Of a DNA stretch of 64,000 nucleotides, positions 9,789 to 17,971 are shown piece by piece. Location: contig UCMS01000004.1 in the NCBI GenBank assembly GCA_900473805.1, positions 124,001-188,000 of the forward strand, in the 5' to 3' direction. The notes below the pieces were generated by a model. It was not told where the DNA came from. It was given only the letters and a program-made list of their open reading frames with translations, and ran no database searches. Position numbers and translations under genes: made by a program. The DNA is from Hyphomicrobiales bacterium. GTDB lineage: Bacteria > Pseudomonadota > Alphaproteobacteria > Rhizobiales > Rhizobiaceae. How positions within the stretch are numbered: position 1 is the first letter of the stretch; each line of letters starts with the position of its first letter.

Positions 9789-10676
9789 ATGAACCTTGCA
9801 ACGCCCCTTGACGCAGATGCCGCGAGCCCCCTGGGCTCGGACGAGGATCTCGACGTCTCCGGCATTCATCCGGTTTTTGCATCCGCACCGCAGTCGGTCT
9901 CGTTCAACAAGCTGCGCAAGCGTCTGATCCGCCAGGTCCGTCAGGCGATCGCCGATTTCGATATGCTGAAAGGGCAGAAGCGCTGGCTCGTCGGCCTCTC
10001 AGGCGGCAAAGACAGTTATGGGCTGCTCGCCATCCTGCTGGACCTGCAATGGCGCGGCCTGTTGCCGGTGGAGCTCGTCGCCTGCAATCTCGACCAGGGA
10101 CAGCCGAATTTCCCGAAGCACATCCTGCCGGACTATCTGGCATCGATCGGGGTGAAGCACCGGATCGAATATCGCGATACCTATTCGATCGTGAAGGAGA
10201 AGGTGCCACACGGCGCGACCTACTGCTCTCTCTGTTCCCGGCTGCGTCGCGGCAATCTTTATCGCATCGCCCGCGAAGAAGGGTGTGATGCGCTGGTGCT
10301 CGGCCATCACCGCGAGGATATCCTGGAGACGTTCTTCATGAACTTCTTCCATGGAGGGCGTCTGTCCGCCATGCCCGCCAAGCTGCTCAACGATGAAAAG
10401 GATCTCTTCGTGTTGCGGCCGCTGGCCTATGCTGGCGAAGACGACATGGTGAAATTTGCCGAAGCCATGGCATTCCCGATCATCCCCTGCGACCTCTGCG
10501 GATCACAGGACGGATTGCAGCGCAATGCGATGAAGGAGATGCTGGCGGGCATCGAGGCGAAGATGCCCGGCCGCAAGGACGCCATGCTGCGGGCGCTGGC
10601 CCATGTCGACCCGTCGCACCTGCTCGATCCAAAGCTCTTCGACTTTGCCGGCCTGGCAGCCAGTCCCCGAGATTGA
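9789..10676 (+). CDS. ttcA: tRNA 2-thiocytidine biosynthesis protein TtcA
   Basis: The 295-residue enzyme makes 2-thiocytidine at position 32 of certain tRNAs. The PP-loop ATP pyrophosphatase motif SGGKDS is at about residues 75-80. The family CxxC pairs are both present: [11 protein letters not shown] and PCDLCGSQ; in TtcA these bind a 4Fe-4S cluster that carries the sulfur. The motif [14 protein letters not shown] is also typical. I chose the ATG at 9789 with GGAG eight bases upstream; the frame is open from 9750. Residues 1-45 are an extra, probably disordered extension. A divergently expressed neighbour was not found, and the gene may be co-transcribed with glsA. Confidence 0.93.
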   Translation: MNLATPLDADAASPLGSDEDLDVSGIHPVFASAPQSVSFNKLRKRLIRQVRQAIADFDMLKGQKRWLVGLSGGKDSYGLLAILLDLQWRGLLPVELVACNLDQGQPNFPKHILPDYLASIGVKHRIEYRDTYSIVKEKVPHGATYCSLCSRLRRGNLYRIAREEGCDALVLGHHREDILETFFMNFFHGGRLSAMPAKLLNDEKDLFVLRPLAYAGEDDMVKFAEAMAFPIIPCDLCGSQDGLQRNAMKEMLAGIEAKMPGRKDAMLRALAHVDPSHLLDPKLFDFAGLAASPRD

Positions 10677-10779
10677 TGGCGATTGGCGTCGGGCGGACGT
10701 GTGCTGTGCACAATATTTTCGCCTCACGCCCGATTTCCCCGGCTTTGCGTGCGTTCCAGACTGTCTTTCAGCGCACTTG

Positions 10780-10793
10780 CACTTTAGAAAGTG
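10780..10793. promoter_or_regulatory. Palindrome CACTTT-AG-AAAGTG upstream of the membrane hydrolase gene
   Basis: Perfect 6-base arms with a 2-base centre lie about 60 bases upstream of the start at 10851. This is a candidate operator of the downstream two-gene unit. Confidence 0.35.
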
Positions 10794-10850
10794 GTGAGGG
10801 GCCGGTTCGTTCGTTTGGATCGGCCAGGGTAATCGAGTGTGGGAGTACAG

Positions 10851-12047
10851 ATGACTGAGGTATCTCAGGCGTCGGTTGCGCGGCGTGCCGTCTTTCTCGT
10901 CGGCGGGTACGAGCGCAACGATTCGGCCGGGTTTTTTCGCCGCATTGGTCGCGAGATGGCCCGGTTCAATCAGTGCTGGGGCACGTCCGCGCGGATGGAG
11001 GATCCGCAACCGCAAACCGACGGTATCGCTGCGACGGCCCAGATCCTCTACCATGGGCAAGACGGCGACTGCGTCAGCGACCTGACCTTTCTGAGTTTCG
11101 ACGATATCGTCAAACGCGACGGGGCCCGGCCTTTCGTGGTGCGGCTCTGGGTCTATCTGATTTCCTTCCTGGACTACGTGTTCAGCGGTACGATGTTCCG
11201 CTTCTTCGCGACCAACTGGCGTTTCGCGCTCTATTTCCTCTATCCGGCCGTGGCGCTCGCGGCCTTTGCCGGTGCCGGATATGCTGTTTATCGCATCCTC
11301 TCGCCTGCGAACTTTTACGGCAGTCCCCTTGTTGCGGGCGTCCTCGGAGCACTCGTTGCCTATGGGCTGGGACGCTTCACCGGACGACGCTATTTCGTCT
11401 TTCATCTGATGGATCTCTGGTCCTTCAGCCGCGAGCATCTGCGCTGCCGTCGTCCGGACATGGATCAGCGTCTCGATGCCTGGTCGCGACTGATTGTCGA
11501 CCGCATCCGGCAAGACGGGTATGACGAAGTCCTGCTCGTTGGCCATTCGACCGGCGGCGCGCTGATCCTCGACCTTGCTCATCTGGTGGCGGAGCGGCTG
11601 ACCGATGAGGGACAGGTGGTCGACTTCACCCTGCTCACGGTCGGCTCAACCTCGCTCAAGGTCTGTCTGCATCCGGCAGCGGAGCGGGCGCGGCGGCGGC
11701 TCGAAAGCCTCGCGCTTCACGGTGGCTTGCGCTGGAGCGAATTCCAGTCGCTGACCGACATCATCAACTTCTACAAATGCGATCCCTATCGCCTCGCCGG
11801 CCTGACCCACCAGCGAGACGACGCCTTTCCGCGTATGTTCCAGGTGCGGTTTCGGGAGATGCTGATTCCCGAGAGCTACAAACGGATCAAGCGGAATTTC
11901 TTCCGGGTCCATTATCAGTTCATTTCGGCCAACAGCCGCCGTTATTTCTATGACTTCTTCATGATCTGCTGTGGCACGCGGCGGCTCGAGGAGGTCGGTC
12001 CCGGCAGCCTGGTTGCCGGCCCCCGTCGCGGAAAAGACAAAGGTTGA
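10851..12047 (+). CDS. Predicted membrane-inserted alpha/beta-hydrolase-like protein (paralogue A)
   Basis: The 398-residue protein is not a family I can name. An N-terminal strand VFLVGGYE (about residues 14-21) resembles the first strand and oxyanion turn of an alpha/beta hydrolase. The nucleophile elbow follows only at GHSTGG (231-236, putative Ser233). Between them lie two predicted membrane helices, about 125-149 and 158-176. The C-terminal part has the motif NFYKCDPYRLAG (about 307-318) and a conserved basic block ESYKRIKRNFFRVHYQF. Start ATG 10851 has GGGAG five bases ahead. The gene is followed after three bases by the methyltransferase gene, so they are probably co-transcribed. A second copy with the same architecture lies at 16413-17555. 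Hydrolase activity is inferred from the motif only. Confidence 0.75.
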   Translation: MTEVSQASVARRAVFLVGGYERNDSAGFFRRIGREMARFNQCWGTSARMEDPQPQTDGIAATAQILYHGQDGDCVSDLTFLSFDDIVKRDGARPFVVRLWVYLISFLDYVFSGTMFRFFATNWRFALYFLYPAVALAAFAGAGYAVYRILSPANFYGSPLVAGVLGALVAYGLGRFTGRRYFVFHLMDLWSFSREHLRCRRPDMDQRLDAWSRLIVDRIRQDGYDEVLLVGHSTGGALILDLAHLVAERLTDEGQVVDFTLLTVGSTSLKVCLHPAAERARRRLESLALHGGLRWSEFQSLTDIINFYKCDPYRLAGLTHQRDDAFPRMFQVRFREMLIPESYKRIKRNFFRVHYQFISANSRRYFYDFFMICCGTRRLEEVGPGSLVAGPRRGKDKG

Positions 12048-12050
12048 TGC

Positions 12051-12632
12051 ATGATCCGGATTTCCTTCATTGCTTGGGGCGTGATGCTCCTGGTCTGGTG
12101 CGCCATGCGTTATCCCGCCATGCGCCGGGCCCGGCGGCAGAAGACGCGTGTAGACAACAGGACCACCCTCGATATTTCCCTGCTGACGCTCTGTGTCTTC
12201 GGTCTCGTCGTGATGCCGATTGCCTGGCGGCTAGACCTCGTGCCGGATTTTGCCGATCGTACCCAATCGATCGGCATCCTGCTGGCGGGTGTTGTGACAG
12301 GTGTCGTATTCCTGTGGCTCTTCCGCCGCAGCCACAAAGATCTCGGGCGCAATTGGTCGGTGACGCTTGAGGTGCGCGAGGGGCACCAATTGGTGACGGG
12401 CGGCGTCTACGCCTATGTCCGGCACCCGATGTATGCCTCGTTCTTGCTGTGGGGACTGGCGCAAGCGTTCCTGATCCCCAACTGGATCGCCGGTCTTGCT
12501 GGGCTTGCTGCCGTCGTCGCGCTCTATGCCGTCAGGCAGTCGCGCGAAGAGGCGATGATGCGCCAGACCTTCGGCGCCGAATACGACGCCTATTGCGCCC
12601 GCACGAAGCGGCTCGTTCCGGGCGTCTTTTGA
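12051..12632 (+). CDS. Isoprenylcysteine carboxyl methyltransferase (ICMT/PEMT) family membrane protein
   Basis: The 193-residue protein has four or five membrane helices. The C-terminal family signature is clear: LGRNWSVTLE, then GVYAYVRHPMYASF, the double Glu of SREEAMM, and TFGAEYDAYCARTKRLVPG. Related integral membrane enzymes transfer a methyl group from S-adenosylmethionine to a lipid or prenyl-cysteine carboxylate. Bacterial members mostly lack a known substrate. It begins three bases after the membrane hydrolase gene, which suggests a two-gene operon and possibly a shared membrane-lipid or modified-ester substrate, but that is inference. Confidence 0.85.
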   Translation: MIRISFIAWGVMLLVWCAMRYPAMRRARRQKTRVDNRTTLDISLLTLCVFGLVVMPIAWRLDLVPDFADRTQSIGILLAGVVTGVVFLWLFRRSHKDLGRNWSVTLEVREGHQLVTGGVYAYVRHPMYASFLLWGLAQAFLIPNWIAGLAGLAAVVALYAVRQSREEAMMRQTFGAEYDAYCARTKRLVPGVF

Positions 12633-12635
12633 GGC

Positions 12636-13253
12636 TCAGCGGGCGCGCAGCGCCGTCTTGATCTCCTTGATCGTGCGCTCGTGCAGTCCGGGATTTTTGT
12701 CGATGTTGAAATGCCCGATACCCTTGATGGCAGTGTCACCCTGGCGCAGGTTGATATTGGCAAGGTCGCCCTTGAAGCTTGGCATGGGTGTTACCGGTGA
12801 CCACAGGTTTTCGCCGCCGGTGTAGAAGTTCAGCGCCTTTTTGACATTACCAGGCACCGGACCCTTGCCGGTCGGGTCGAAGCTGATGATCAACGCGACC
12901 GGGATCTTCATGGGCTCCAGAGCGCGGGCGAGGGCGAATGTCATGTCCGCACCCAGCGAATGGCCCACGAGCACGATCGGCCGTGCGTCTTTCGATGCCC
13001 GATACTTCTCCGCGATTTTTCGGGCAAAGAGATCCGTGTTCGGCAGGGATAGGACTTCGGCCTTTACACCATCTGCCGCCAACTGCTTCCCAAGCGTATC
13101 GAGCCCGGTGGAGAAGATATTGGCGAAGCCACGGATCAAATAGACCTGTCCGGTTTTCAGCTTCGGTTTGGACTTGAGCGCTGCTTCCGTGGGCAAGGTG
13201 GAGGTGATGAAGAGTGCTGACGCTGCCGCCAGCAGAGACCGTCTGGAAATCAT
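12636..13253 (-). CDS. Secreted alpha/beta-hydrolase-like protein
   Basis: The product has about 205 residues. It begins with a signal sequence with a twin-arginine-like SRRSLLAAASALFITS followed by PTEAA, so it is probably exported. The nucleophile elbow GHSLGAD is present, and ISFDPTG and GIGHFNI offer a possible Asp and His for a catalytic triad. This fits a small lipase/esterase-like fold. An ATG at 13292 would add 13 residues and has a somewhat better ribosome-binding site (GGAA), so the start is uncertain. The gene is convergent with the methyltransferase gene, leaving only three bases between stops. Substrate unknown. Confidence 0.75.
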   Translation of the reverse strand: MISRRSLLAAASALFITSTLPTEAALKSKPKLKTGQVYLIRGFANIFSTGLDTLGKQLAADGVKAEVLSLPNTDLFARKIAEKYRASKDARPIVLVGHSLGADMTFALARALEPMKIPVALIISFDPTGKGPVPGNVKKALNFYTGGENLWSPVTPMPSFKGDLANINLRQGDTAIKGIGHFNIDKNPGLHERTIKEIKTALRAR

Positions 13254-13427
13254 GGAAACTGAGCGCTCCGATAAGGGTGAACTGGAATTCATGCATTTTT
13301 CCGGATCGCAAGCAACCGGAACCGCGGGCTTTCCAGCTGTACTTTCTGTCTTGCTTGCGTTTACAAGAACGGCGTTGGAGCGGGGTGGGAAATTGGCTGA
13401 GAGAACCGGCCGGACTGGAGAGATTTG

Positions 13428-14252
13428 ATGACTGCTGCGATCGACATTGCCGCCTTGGCCAACCTTCTGCAGGAGGCGGCTGTGGAGGAAATTCTGCCGC
13501 GTTTTCGCAACCTCGGCGAAGGCGACGTCCGCATGAAGACCGAGGCGATCGATCTCGTCACCGAGGCTGACGAGGCCGCCGAACGTCTGATCCGCAAAGG
13601 TGTTAAGGCCCTTCTCCCGGACGCCCTGTTCATCGGCGAGGAGGCGGTCGCGGCCGATCCGACGCTGCTCGGGAACCTGGCCGGTGCCGATCTCGCGGTC
13701 GTCGTCGATCCGATCGACGGGACCTTCAATTTCGCTGCCGGCCTTACGCTGTTCGGCGTCATGCTGGCGGTCGTGAGCAAGGGGGAGACCGTTGCTGGCG
13801 TGATCTACGACCCTATCGGTAACGACTGGGCGCTGGTCGAAAAGGGGTCAGGATCTTGGCTGTGCCGACCGGACGGCTCGCAGGAGCAGATGTTCGTGCG
13901 TCCGAGCGGACCGCTTTCCCAGATGATCGGCATTGCCAATACCGGTTTCTTCGACATCGAGACCCGCCGCAGGATTTTGTCCAATCTTGCCGAGGTGCGC
14001 CTCTTCACCAGCTACCGCTGCGCCGCGCACGAATATCGCCTCTTGGGTCAGGGGCACATGGATTTCGCCATGTATAACAAACTGATGCCCTGGGACCACC
14101 TCGCTGGCGCCCTGATGATGCAGGAAGCGGGTGCGCATGTGGCGCGCTTCGACGGTTCCGCCTATCTGCCGCATCACACCGACGGCGGATTGCTGGTTGC
14201 TTCCGACATCGACGCGTGGCAGGAATTGCGCGAAAATATCTTCACTGTCTGA
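13428..14252 (+). CDS. Inositol monophosphatase family protein
   Basis: This 274-residue protein belongs to the Mg-dependent sugar/inositol phosphatase family. The metal-binding motifs are present: EE in FIGEEAV, DPIDGTFNFAAG (motif A, D-x-I/D-G-T) and the late PWDHLAGALMM segment (motif B, W-D-x-x-A-G). Substrates in this family include inositol-1-phosphate, histidinol phosphate and 3'-phosphoadenosine phosphate; the sequence does not decide between them. The ATG at 13428 is preceded by GGAGAG. The next gene is convergent and a shared bidirectional terminator follows. Confidence 0.9.
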   Translation: MTAAIDIAALANLLQEAAVEEILPRFRNLGEGDVRMKTEAIDLVTEADEAAERLIRKGVKALLPDALFIGEEAVAADPTLLGNLAGADLAVVVDPIDGTFNFAAGLTLFGVMLAVVSKGETVAGVIYDPIGNDWALVEKGSGSWLCRPDGSQEQMFVRPSGPLSQMIGIANTGFFDIETRRRILSNLAEVRLFTSYRCAAHEYRLLGQGHMDFAMYNKLMPWDHLAGALMMQEAGAHVARFDGSAYLPHHTDGGLLVASDIDAWQELRENIFTV

Positions 14253-14255
14253 AAC

Positions 14256-14286
14256 GAAAAAAGCCCGGCGGCGACCGGGCTTTTTC
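14256..14286. terminator. Bidirectional terminator
   Basis: The stem AAAAAGCCCGG / CCGGGCTTTTT with a short loop has A- and T-runs on its two sides. It lies between the convergent inositol-phosphatase-family and MFS genes and can serve both. Confidence 0.85.
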
Positions 14287-14307
14287 ACCTTGGGCCTCAG
14301 GTGACGA

Positions 14308-15555
14308 TCAGACCGGTTTGTTCTGCGCGTGGAAGAGGCGGCCCTTTTCGCCGATCAGGACGAAGATCAGGCCGATGAAGCCCACCACGAAGAAGCCGGT
14401 GACCATCGGCAGCGCGGTGCCGTCGAAGGCCTGACCGATCGCAGCCCCGATCAGCGAGCCGCCGATCGTGCCCATGAAGCCGAGGACGGAGGATGCCGTT
14501 CCTGCGACATGGCCGAGCGGTTCCATCGCCAGCGAGTTGAAGTTCGAGCCGATCCATCCGAACTGGAACATGGCAAGAGCGAAGAAGCTCAGGAACAGCG
14601 CAAAGGGCATGGGCTGCGGCCCAAGCACCTGGATGAGCAGCCACAGGGCGTTGATCGCAATGAAACCGAGCAGCGACGCGTGCGACAGCTTCCGCATGCC
14701 GAAGCGTCCGACCAGTCTGGAATTGACGAAGGAGGAGAGGGCCATGAAAAGCGCGACCGCCGCAAAGGCGACCGGGAACCAGACACCGAGCCCGTAAATC
14801 CCAACATAGATCTGCTGGGCCGAGTTGATGAAGCCGAACAGTGCCCCGAAAATGAAGGTGCTCGCCAGCGTGTAACAGAGCGCGACGCGGTTGGTCAAAA
14901 CGGTGCGGAAGCCATCCAGAATGACCTTCGGGGTAAAGGCTCGGACGTCTTCCGGTACCAGCGTTTCCGGCAGACGAACATACATCCACAGGCCGACGAT
15001 CAGCGCGATGGCAGCCATGAACACGAAGATCCAGTGCCAGTCACCGAAGAGCATGATGACCTGGCCTGTGCCGGGGGCAACGACCGGGATGACCATGAAG
15101 ACCATCATGATCAGGGACATGACTTCGGCCATCTGGCGCCCGCCGAAGACGTCGCGGACAATGGAGACCGTGATGACGCGGGTGGCTGCCGAACCGATGC
15201 CCTGGATGAAGCGGAGGACGAGCAGCATTCCGAAGGATGGGACGAAGACGACCGCAAGCGAGGAGACGACATAAATGCCGAGGCCTACGATCATCGGTAT
15301 GCGTCGACCGAGGCGGTCTGCGATCGGGCCGTAGAAGAGCTGCGCCAGACCGAAGCCAATCAAATAGGCGGAGACGACATATTGGCGGTGGTTTTCATTT
15401 TCCACATTGAGTGCGGCCCCGATCTCCTGGAGACCGGGAAGCATGATGTCGATGGCGAGCGCATTCAGCGCCATGAGAAAGGCCATCAGCGCGATGAATT
15501 CGGCGCGGCCCATCTTGCCCAGCGCCTTTTGCGGGGAGTGGAGGGAATCTGTCAC
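14308..15555 (-). CDS. Bcr/CflA family multidrug efflux MFS transporter
   Basis: The 415-residue inner-membrane proton-driven exporter has twelve predicted helices. The start of the family is recognisable (EFIALMAFLMALNALAIDIMLPGL), as are loop 2-3 YGPIADRLGRRIPM and the helix 5 drug-efflux motif around VPVVAPGTGQVI. Members export drugs such as bicyclomycin and chloramphenicol, or peptides; the substrate here is not known. It lies just downstream of grxD but behind that gene's terminator, so it probably has its own promoter. Confidence 0.93.
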   Translation of the reverse strand: MTDSLHSPQKALGKMGRAEFIALMAFLMALNALAIDIMLPGLQEIGAALNVENENHRQYVVSAYLIGFGLAQLFYGPIADRLGRRIPMIVGLGIYVVSSLAVVFVPSFGMLLVLRFIQGIGSAATRVITVSIVRDVFGGRQMAEVMSLIMMVFMVIPVVAPGTGQVIMLFGDWHWIFVFMAAIALIVGLWMYVRLPETLVPEDVRAFTPKVILDGFRTVLTNRVALCYTLASTFIFGALFGFINSAQQIYVGIYGLGVWFPVAFAAVALFMALSSFVNSRLVGRFGMRKLSHASLLGFIAINALWLLIQVLGPQPMPFALFLSFFALAMFQFGWIGSNFNSLAMEPLGHVAGTASSVLGFMGTIGGSLIGAAIGQAFDGTALPMVTGFFVVGFIGLIFVLIGEKGRLFHAQNKPV

Positions 15556-15576
15556 GGGGAAATACCTTTAGACGGC

Positions 15577-15605
15577 CAAAAGGCGTCGCCGGGGGCGACG
15601 CCTTG
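15577..15605 (-). terminator. Terminator downstream of grxD
   Basis: Read on the minus strand, the 11-base stem AAGGCGTCGCC / GGCGACGCCTT with a CCC loop is followed by TTTT. It lies about 35 bases after the grxD stop codon. Confidence 0.75.
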
Positions 15606-15640
15606 TCAGCCTTGGAATGAAATGCCTTGCGGCGTGTCGG

Positions 15641-15973
15641 TCAGGCGGCGCCGCGAACGGCGATGCCCTGGTCTTCAAAATGCTTCTGCAACTCGCCGGC
15701 CTGGAACATCTCGCGGACGATATCGCAACCGCCGATGAACTCGCCCTTGATATAGAGCTGCGGAATGGTCGGCCAGTTGGAATACTGCTTGATTCCCTCA
15801 CGGATTTCCATGTCGGCAAGCACGTTGACGCCCTTGTAGTCGACGCCGAGATAATCGAGAATCTGCACCACCTGGCCCGAGAAGCCACATTGCGGGAACT
15901 GCGGGCTGCCCTTCATAAACAGGACCACGTCATTGGTCTTTACTTCGTTGTCGATGAAATCGTGGGCGCTCAT
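15641..15973 (-). CDS. grxD: Monothiol glutaredoxin, Grx4 family
   Basis: The 110-residue cytosolic protein carries the CGFS active site in PQCGFSGQVVQIL, the binding motif WPTIPQLYIKGEFIGGCD and typical EL(Q)KHF end. CGFS glutaredoxins bind a shared 2Fe-2S cluster with glutathione and deliver it to acceptor proteins, often together with BolA. The start at 15973 is behind GGAAAAGAC. A longer frame upstream (to 16015) lacks Grx features. The bolA gene lies 1.6 kb away on the same strand, with the basic-protein gene and the paralogue B hydrolase gene in between, which supports a Grx-BolA partnership. Confidence 0.95.
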   Translation of the reverse strand: MSAHDFIDNEVKTNDVVLFMKGSPQFPQCGFSGQVVQILDYLGVDYKGVNVLADMEIREGIKQYSNWPTIPQLYIKGEFIGGCDIVREMFQAGELQKHFEDQGIAVRGAA

Positions 15974-16071
15974 GTCTTTTCCTTTCACATGCCGGTCAAG
16001 GCGGCAGGTTCGCATGCGCTACAGATAGCAAGGGCAAGCCGGTTTTGCCAGTGCCGTCAGGCGACGGTTTG

Positions 16072-16293
16072 TCAGGATCTGCGCTGGCGGCTGCGCTTGG
16101 CTGCCGTCCGCCGACGGCTCTGTTGTTTCTTTGCAGGCGCTCGCCTGACCTTCTTTTTCACGAAACGGCCCGTCGTGCCGGAGCGTGTCTGCTGCTTGCG
16201 GCGACCCGTCCGCTTGCTTGCCGGTTTCTTCAGAATTTCCTTGAGCACGCCTTCGACGACATTCTTGACGATGTCGGAGACCAGATCAGCCAT
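16072..16293 (-). CDS. Small very basic protein, histone-H1-like tail
   Basis: The 73-residue product begins with a short amphipathic helix (DLVSDIVKNVVEGVLKEIL, about residues 3-21). The rest is almost entirely Lys, Arg, Gln, Ser, Thr and Ala, for instance KKKVRRAPAKKQQ and a final SRQRRS. The tail resembles histone-H1-like and nucleoid-associated tails, and a role in nucleic-acid binding is possible. GGGAGG lies ten bases before the ATG. The frame lies between grxD and the paralogue B gene and overlaps no better ORF. I do not recognise a named family. Confidence 0.65.
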   Translation of the reverse strand: MADLVSDIVKNVVEGVLKEILKKPASKRTGRRKQQTRSGTTGRFVKKKVRRAPAKKQQSRRRTAAKRSRQRRS

Positions 16294-16412
16294 TCGCGTT
16301 CATCCTCCCGTCCTGATGCGCTTTCCCTGTTGTTTCCCCTTTAAATCAGCGGAATTCTCGTCTAGCAAGCGCTGCCTGCGGTCGATCTGCAGTGAAACGA
16401 GTGACCGCTATC

Positions 16413-17555
16413 ATGATCCAACGTCGAGTCGTCCTGCATTTTCCGGGTTTCGAACCCCTGGATGCCGAGGCGCACCGTCAGCGCTACAAGAGATCCGCAG
16501 CCCAGGCGGCGCGCGTCTGGGAAAGCCGCTTCGATGTCGGCGCGATGCTCGGCGCGCCTGACGACGGGCATTTCCTGGTTGATGCGGGCGGCGAGGCATG
16601 GGCCACTCGGAGCGAGATCCACATCCACGACCACAACGATCTGATCGCAAGCCTACGTCAGGGAAGCGTCTGGCGGCAAATGGCGGCAGGCTTCGGTGCC
16701 GGTGCGGCGATCCTCCGTCAGGGGGCGGCATTCGCCTATTTTCGTCACGCCTGGCGTTTCGGGCTGTTTTTCCTCTTTCCCTATCTCTTCATCGCGCTCG
16801 GTATGGCGCTGGGTCTTGCCGTGGCTGCCGTTCCACTGGCGATCCATCTCCATCCGCTTTGGCTCATCCCATCGATTCCGATCGGCTATGCCATGTTCCG
16901 CTATGGCTGGATGCGGCTTTCGGATCGCTATCATGTGGTGCATCTGCTTGCGGACTGGCGGTTGGCGGTCGCGATTGCAGAAAACCGTCCGGACGTGGCT
17001 GCCTGGATCGAGCGGGAGACAGATCGGGCCGAGCGGGCGCTAGTGCGCTCCGCAGATGAGATCCTCGTCACCTCCCACAGCATGGGCGCGAGTCTCGCGC
17101 TTTCGGTGATCGGTCGTCTGGTGGAGCGGAACTCCCCGGTCTTTGCCGGGCGGCGCATCACCTTTGTCACACTGGGCGGTGCGGCCCTGCAATGCAGCCT
17201 GCTGTCCAGCGCGCGCGCTCTTCGACGTCGGATCGGACTGGTTGCGCGCCATTCCGAAATTGACTGGTTCGACATCCAGTGCCTGACCGATCCGATCCAT
17301 CTCTATAAATGTCATACGGTTGCGCTGTCCGGACATCCCGACGCGCCGCAGCCGAAACTTGTTTTCGTCCGCTTCAAACATGCGATGTCGGAGGAACGCT
17401 ACCAGAAGAACCGGCGCGATTTCCTGCGCATGCACCGGCAATATGTGCTGGGCCCTGATCTCAAGAGCGGTTTCGATTTCACGCTCATGACTGCCGGTCC
17501 CCTGCCGGCGCTGTCATTCTCCACGCTTCACTCCGCCCACGCGCCGCTGTTCTGA
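16413..17555 (+). CDS. Predicted membrane-inserted alpha/beta-hydrolase-like protein (paralogue B)
   Basis: The 380-residue protein shares its layout with the gene at 10851-12047. The N-terminal strand is VVLHFPGFEP (6-15), two hydrophobic segments lie at about 113-140 and 145-165, and the nucleophile elbow SHSMGAS is at 221-227 (putative Ser223). The C-terminal region has HLYKCHTVALSGHPD, matching NFYKCDPYRLAG of the paralogue, and the basic block EERYQKNRRDFLRMHRQYV matching its basic block. Identity outside these motifs is low, so the duplication is old. The start may be ATG 16413 or GTG 16392; neither has a strong ribosome-binding site. It is convergent with bolA. Function unknown. Confidence 0.72.
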   Translation: MIQRRVVLHFPGFEPLDAEAHRQRYKRSAAQAARVWESRFDVGAMLGAPDDGHFLVDAGGEAWATRSEIHIHDHNDLIASLRQGSVWRQMAAGFGAGAAILRQGAAFAYFRHAWRFGLFFLFPYLFIALGMALGLAVAAVPLAIHLHPLWLIPSIPIGYAMFRYGWMRLSDRYHVVHLLADWRLAVAIAENRPDVAAWIERETDRAERALVRSADEILVTSHSMGASLALSVIGRLVERNSPVFAGRRITFVTLGGAALQCSLLSSARALRRRIGLVARHSEIDWFDIQCLTDPIHLYKCHTVALSGHPDAPQPKLVFVRFKHAMSEERYQKNRRDFLRMHRQYVLGPDLKSGFDFTLMTAGPLPALSFSTLHSAHAPLF

Positions 17556-17565
17556 GACTGCGATA

Positions 17566-17600
17566 CAAAAAAAGCCCACCGTTGCGACGGCGGGCTTTCA
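17566..17600. terminator. Terminator between paralogue B and bolA
   Basis: The long stem AAAGCCC-A-CCGT / ACGG-C-GGGCTTT has a TGCG loop. The seven-A run on its left gives a strong U-tract for leftward transcription of bolA. On the right the tract is only TTT, so rightward termination is weaker. Confidence 0.8.
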
Positions 17601-17622
17601 CGCATTCATTCGCTGCCGTTGG

Positions 17623-17856
17623 CTATTCAGGAATGCTCGTTTGCAGCGCCAGAGCGTGCAGGACGCCACCCATATTTCCCTTAAGGGCATCGTAGACCAT
17701 CTGGTGCTGCTGCACCCGGCTCTTGCCGCGGAATGCCTCGGCGACGACCTCGGCGGCGTAATGATCCCCGTCGCCGGCGAGGTCGCGGATGACGACCTTC
17801 GCTCCCGGAATGCCGGCCTTGATCATGTCTTCGATGTCGCCTGGTTTCATCGGCAT
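17623..17856 (-). CDS. bolA: BolA family protein
   Basis: The 77-residue protein has the BolA fold with the invariant helix-turn segment: GDGDHYAAEVV, FRGKSRVQQHQMVYDAL and a C-terminal His in VLHALALQT. The FxGxxxxxxHxxV pattern is intact. BolA proteins of this short type (IbaG/BolA2-like) pair with monothiol glutaredoxins to bind and transfer 2Fe-2S clusters and to report iron status. Translation may start at either of two ATGs two codons apart (17856 or 17850). purL lies just upstream on the same strand, about 115 bases away. Confidence 0.93.
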   Translation of the reverse strand: MPMKPGDIEDMIKAGIPGAKVVIRDLAGDGDHYAAEVVAEAFRGKSRVQQHQMVYDALKGNMGGVLHALALQTSIPE

Positions 17857-17915
17857 GTAATGGGTCCCTCATGCAAATCAGCAATGAGGCAGACTATCTT
17901 CCATTCGCCGGGGTC

Positions 17916-17944
17916 TTTCAATGGGGCAGCATCAGGCTGCCCCA
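17916..17944 (-). other. Hairpin after purL
   Basis: The perfect stem GGGGCAGC / GCTGCCCC with loop ATCAG lies about 30 bases after the purL stop. No T-run follows on either strand, so it is more likely an mRNA 3'-end or processing hairpin than a classical terminator. Confidence 0.5.
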
Positions 17945-17971
17945 TCCTCCACAGGGACGTGGCATCCGCAA

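Noticed and set aside
14329..15738. 469-codon plus-strand frame
   Set aside because: Antisense to the MFS exporter; extremely rich in Glu/Asp/His/Arg, as expected for the complement of membrane-protein codons.
17916..17944. Classical terminator for purL
   Set aside because: Strong stem but no T-run on either strand; kept only as a hairpin.
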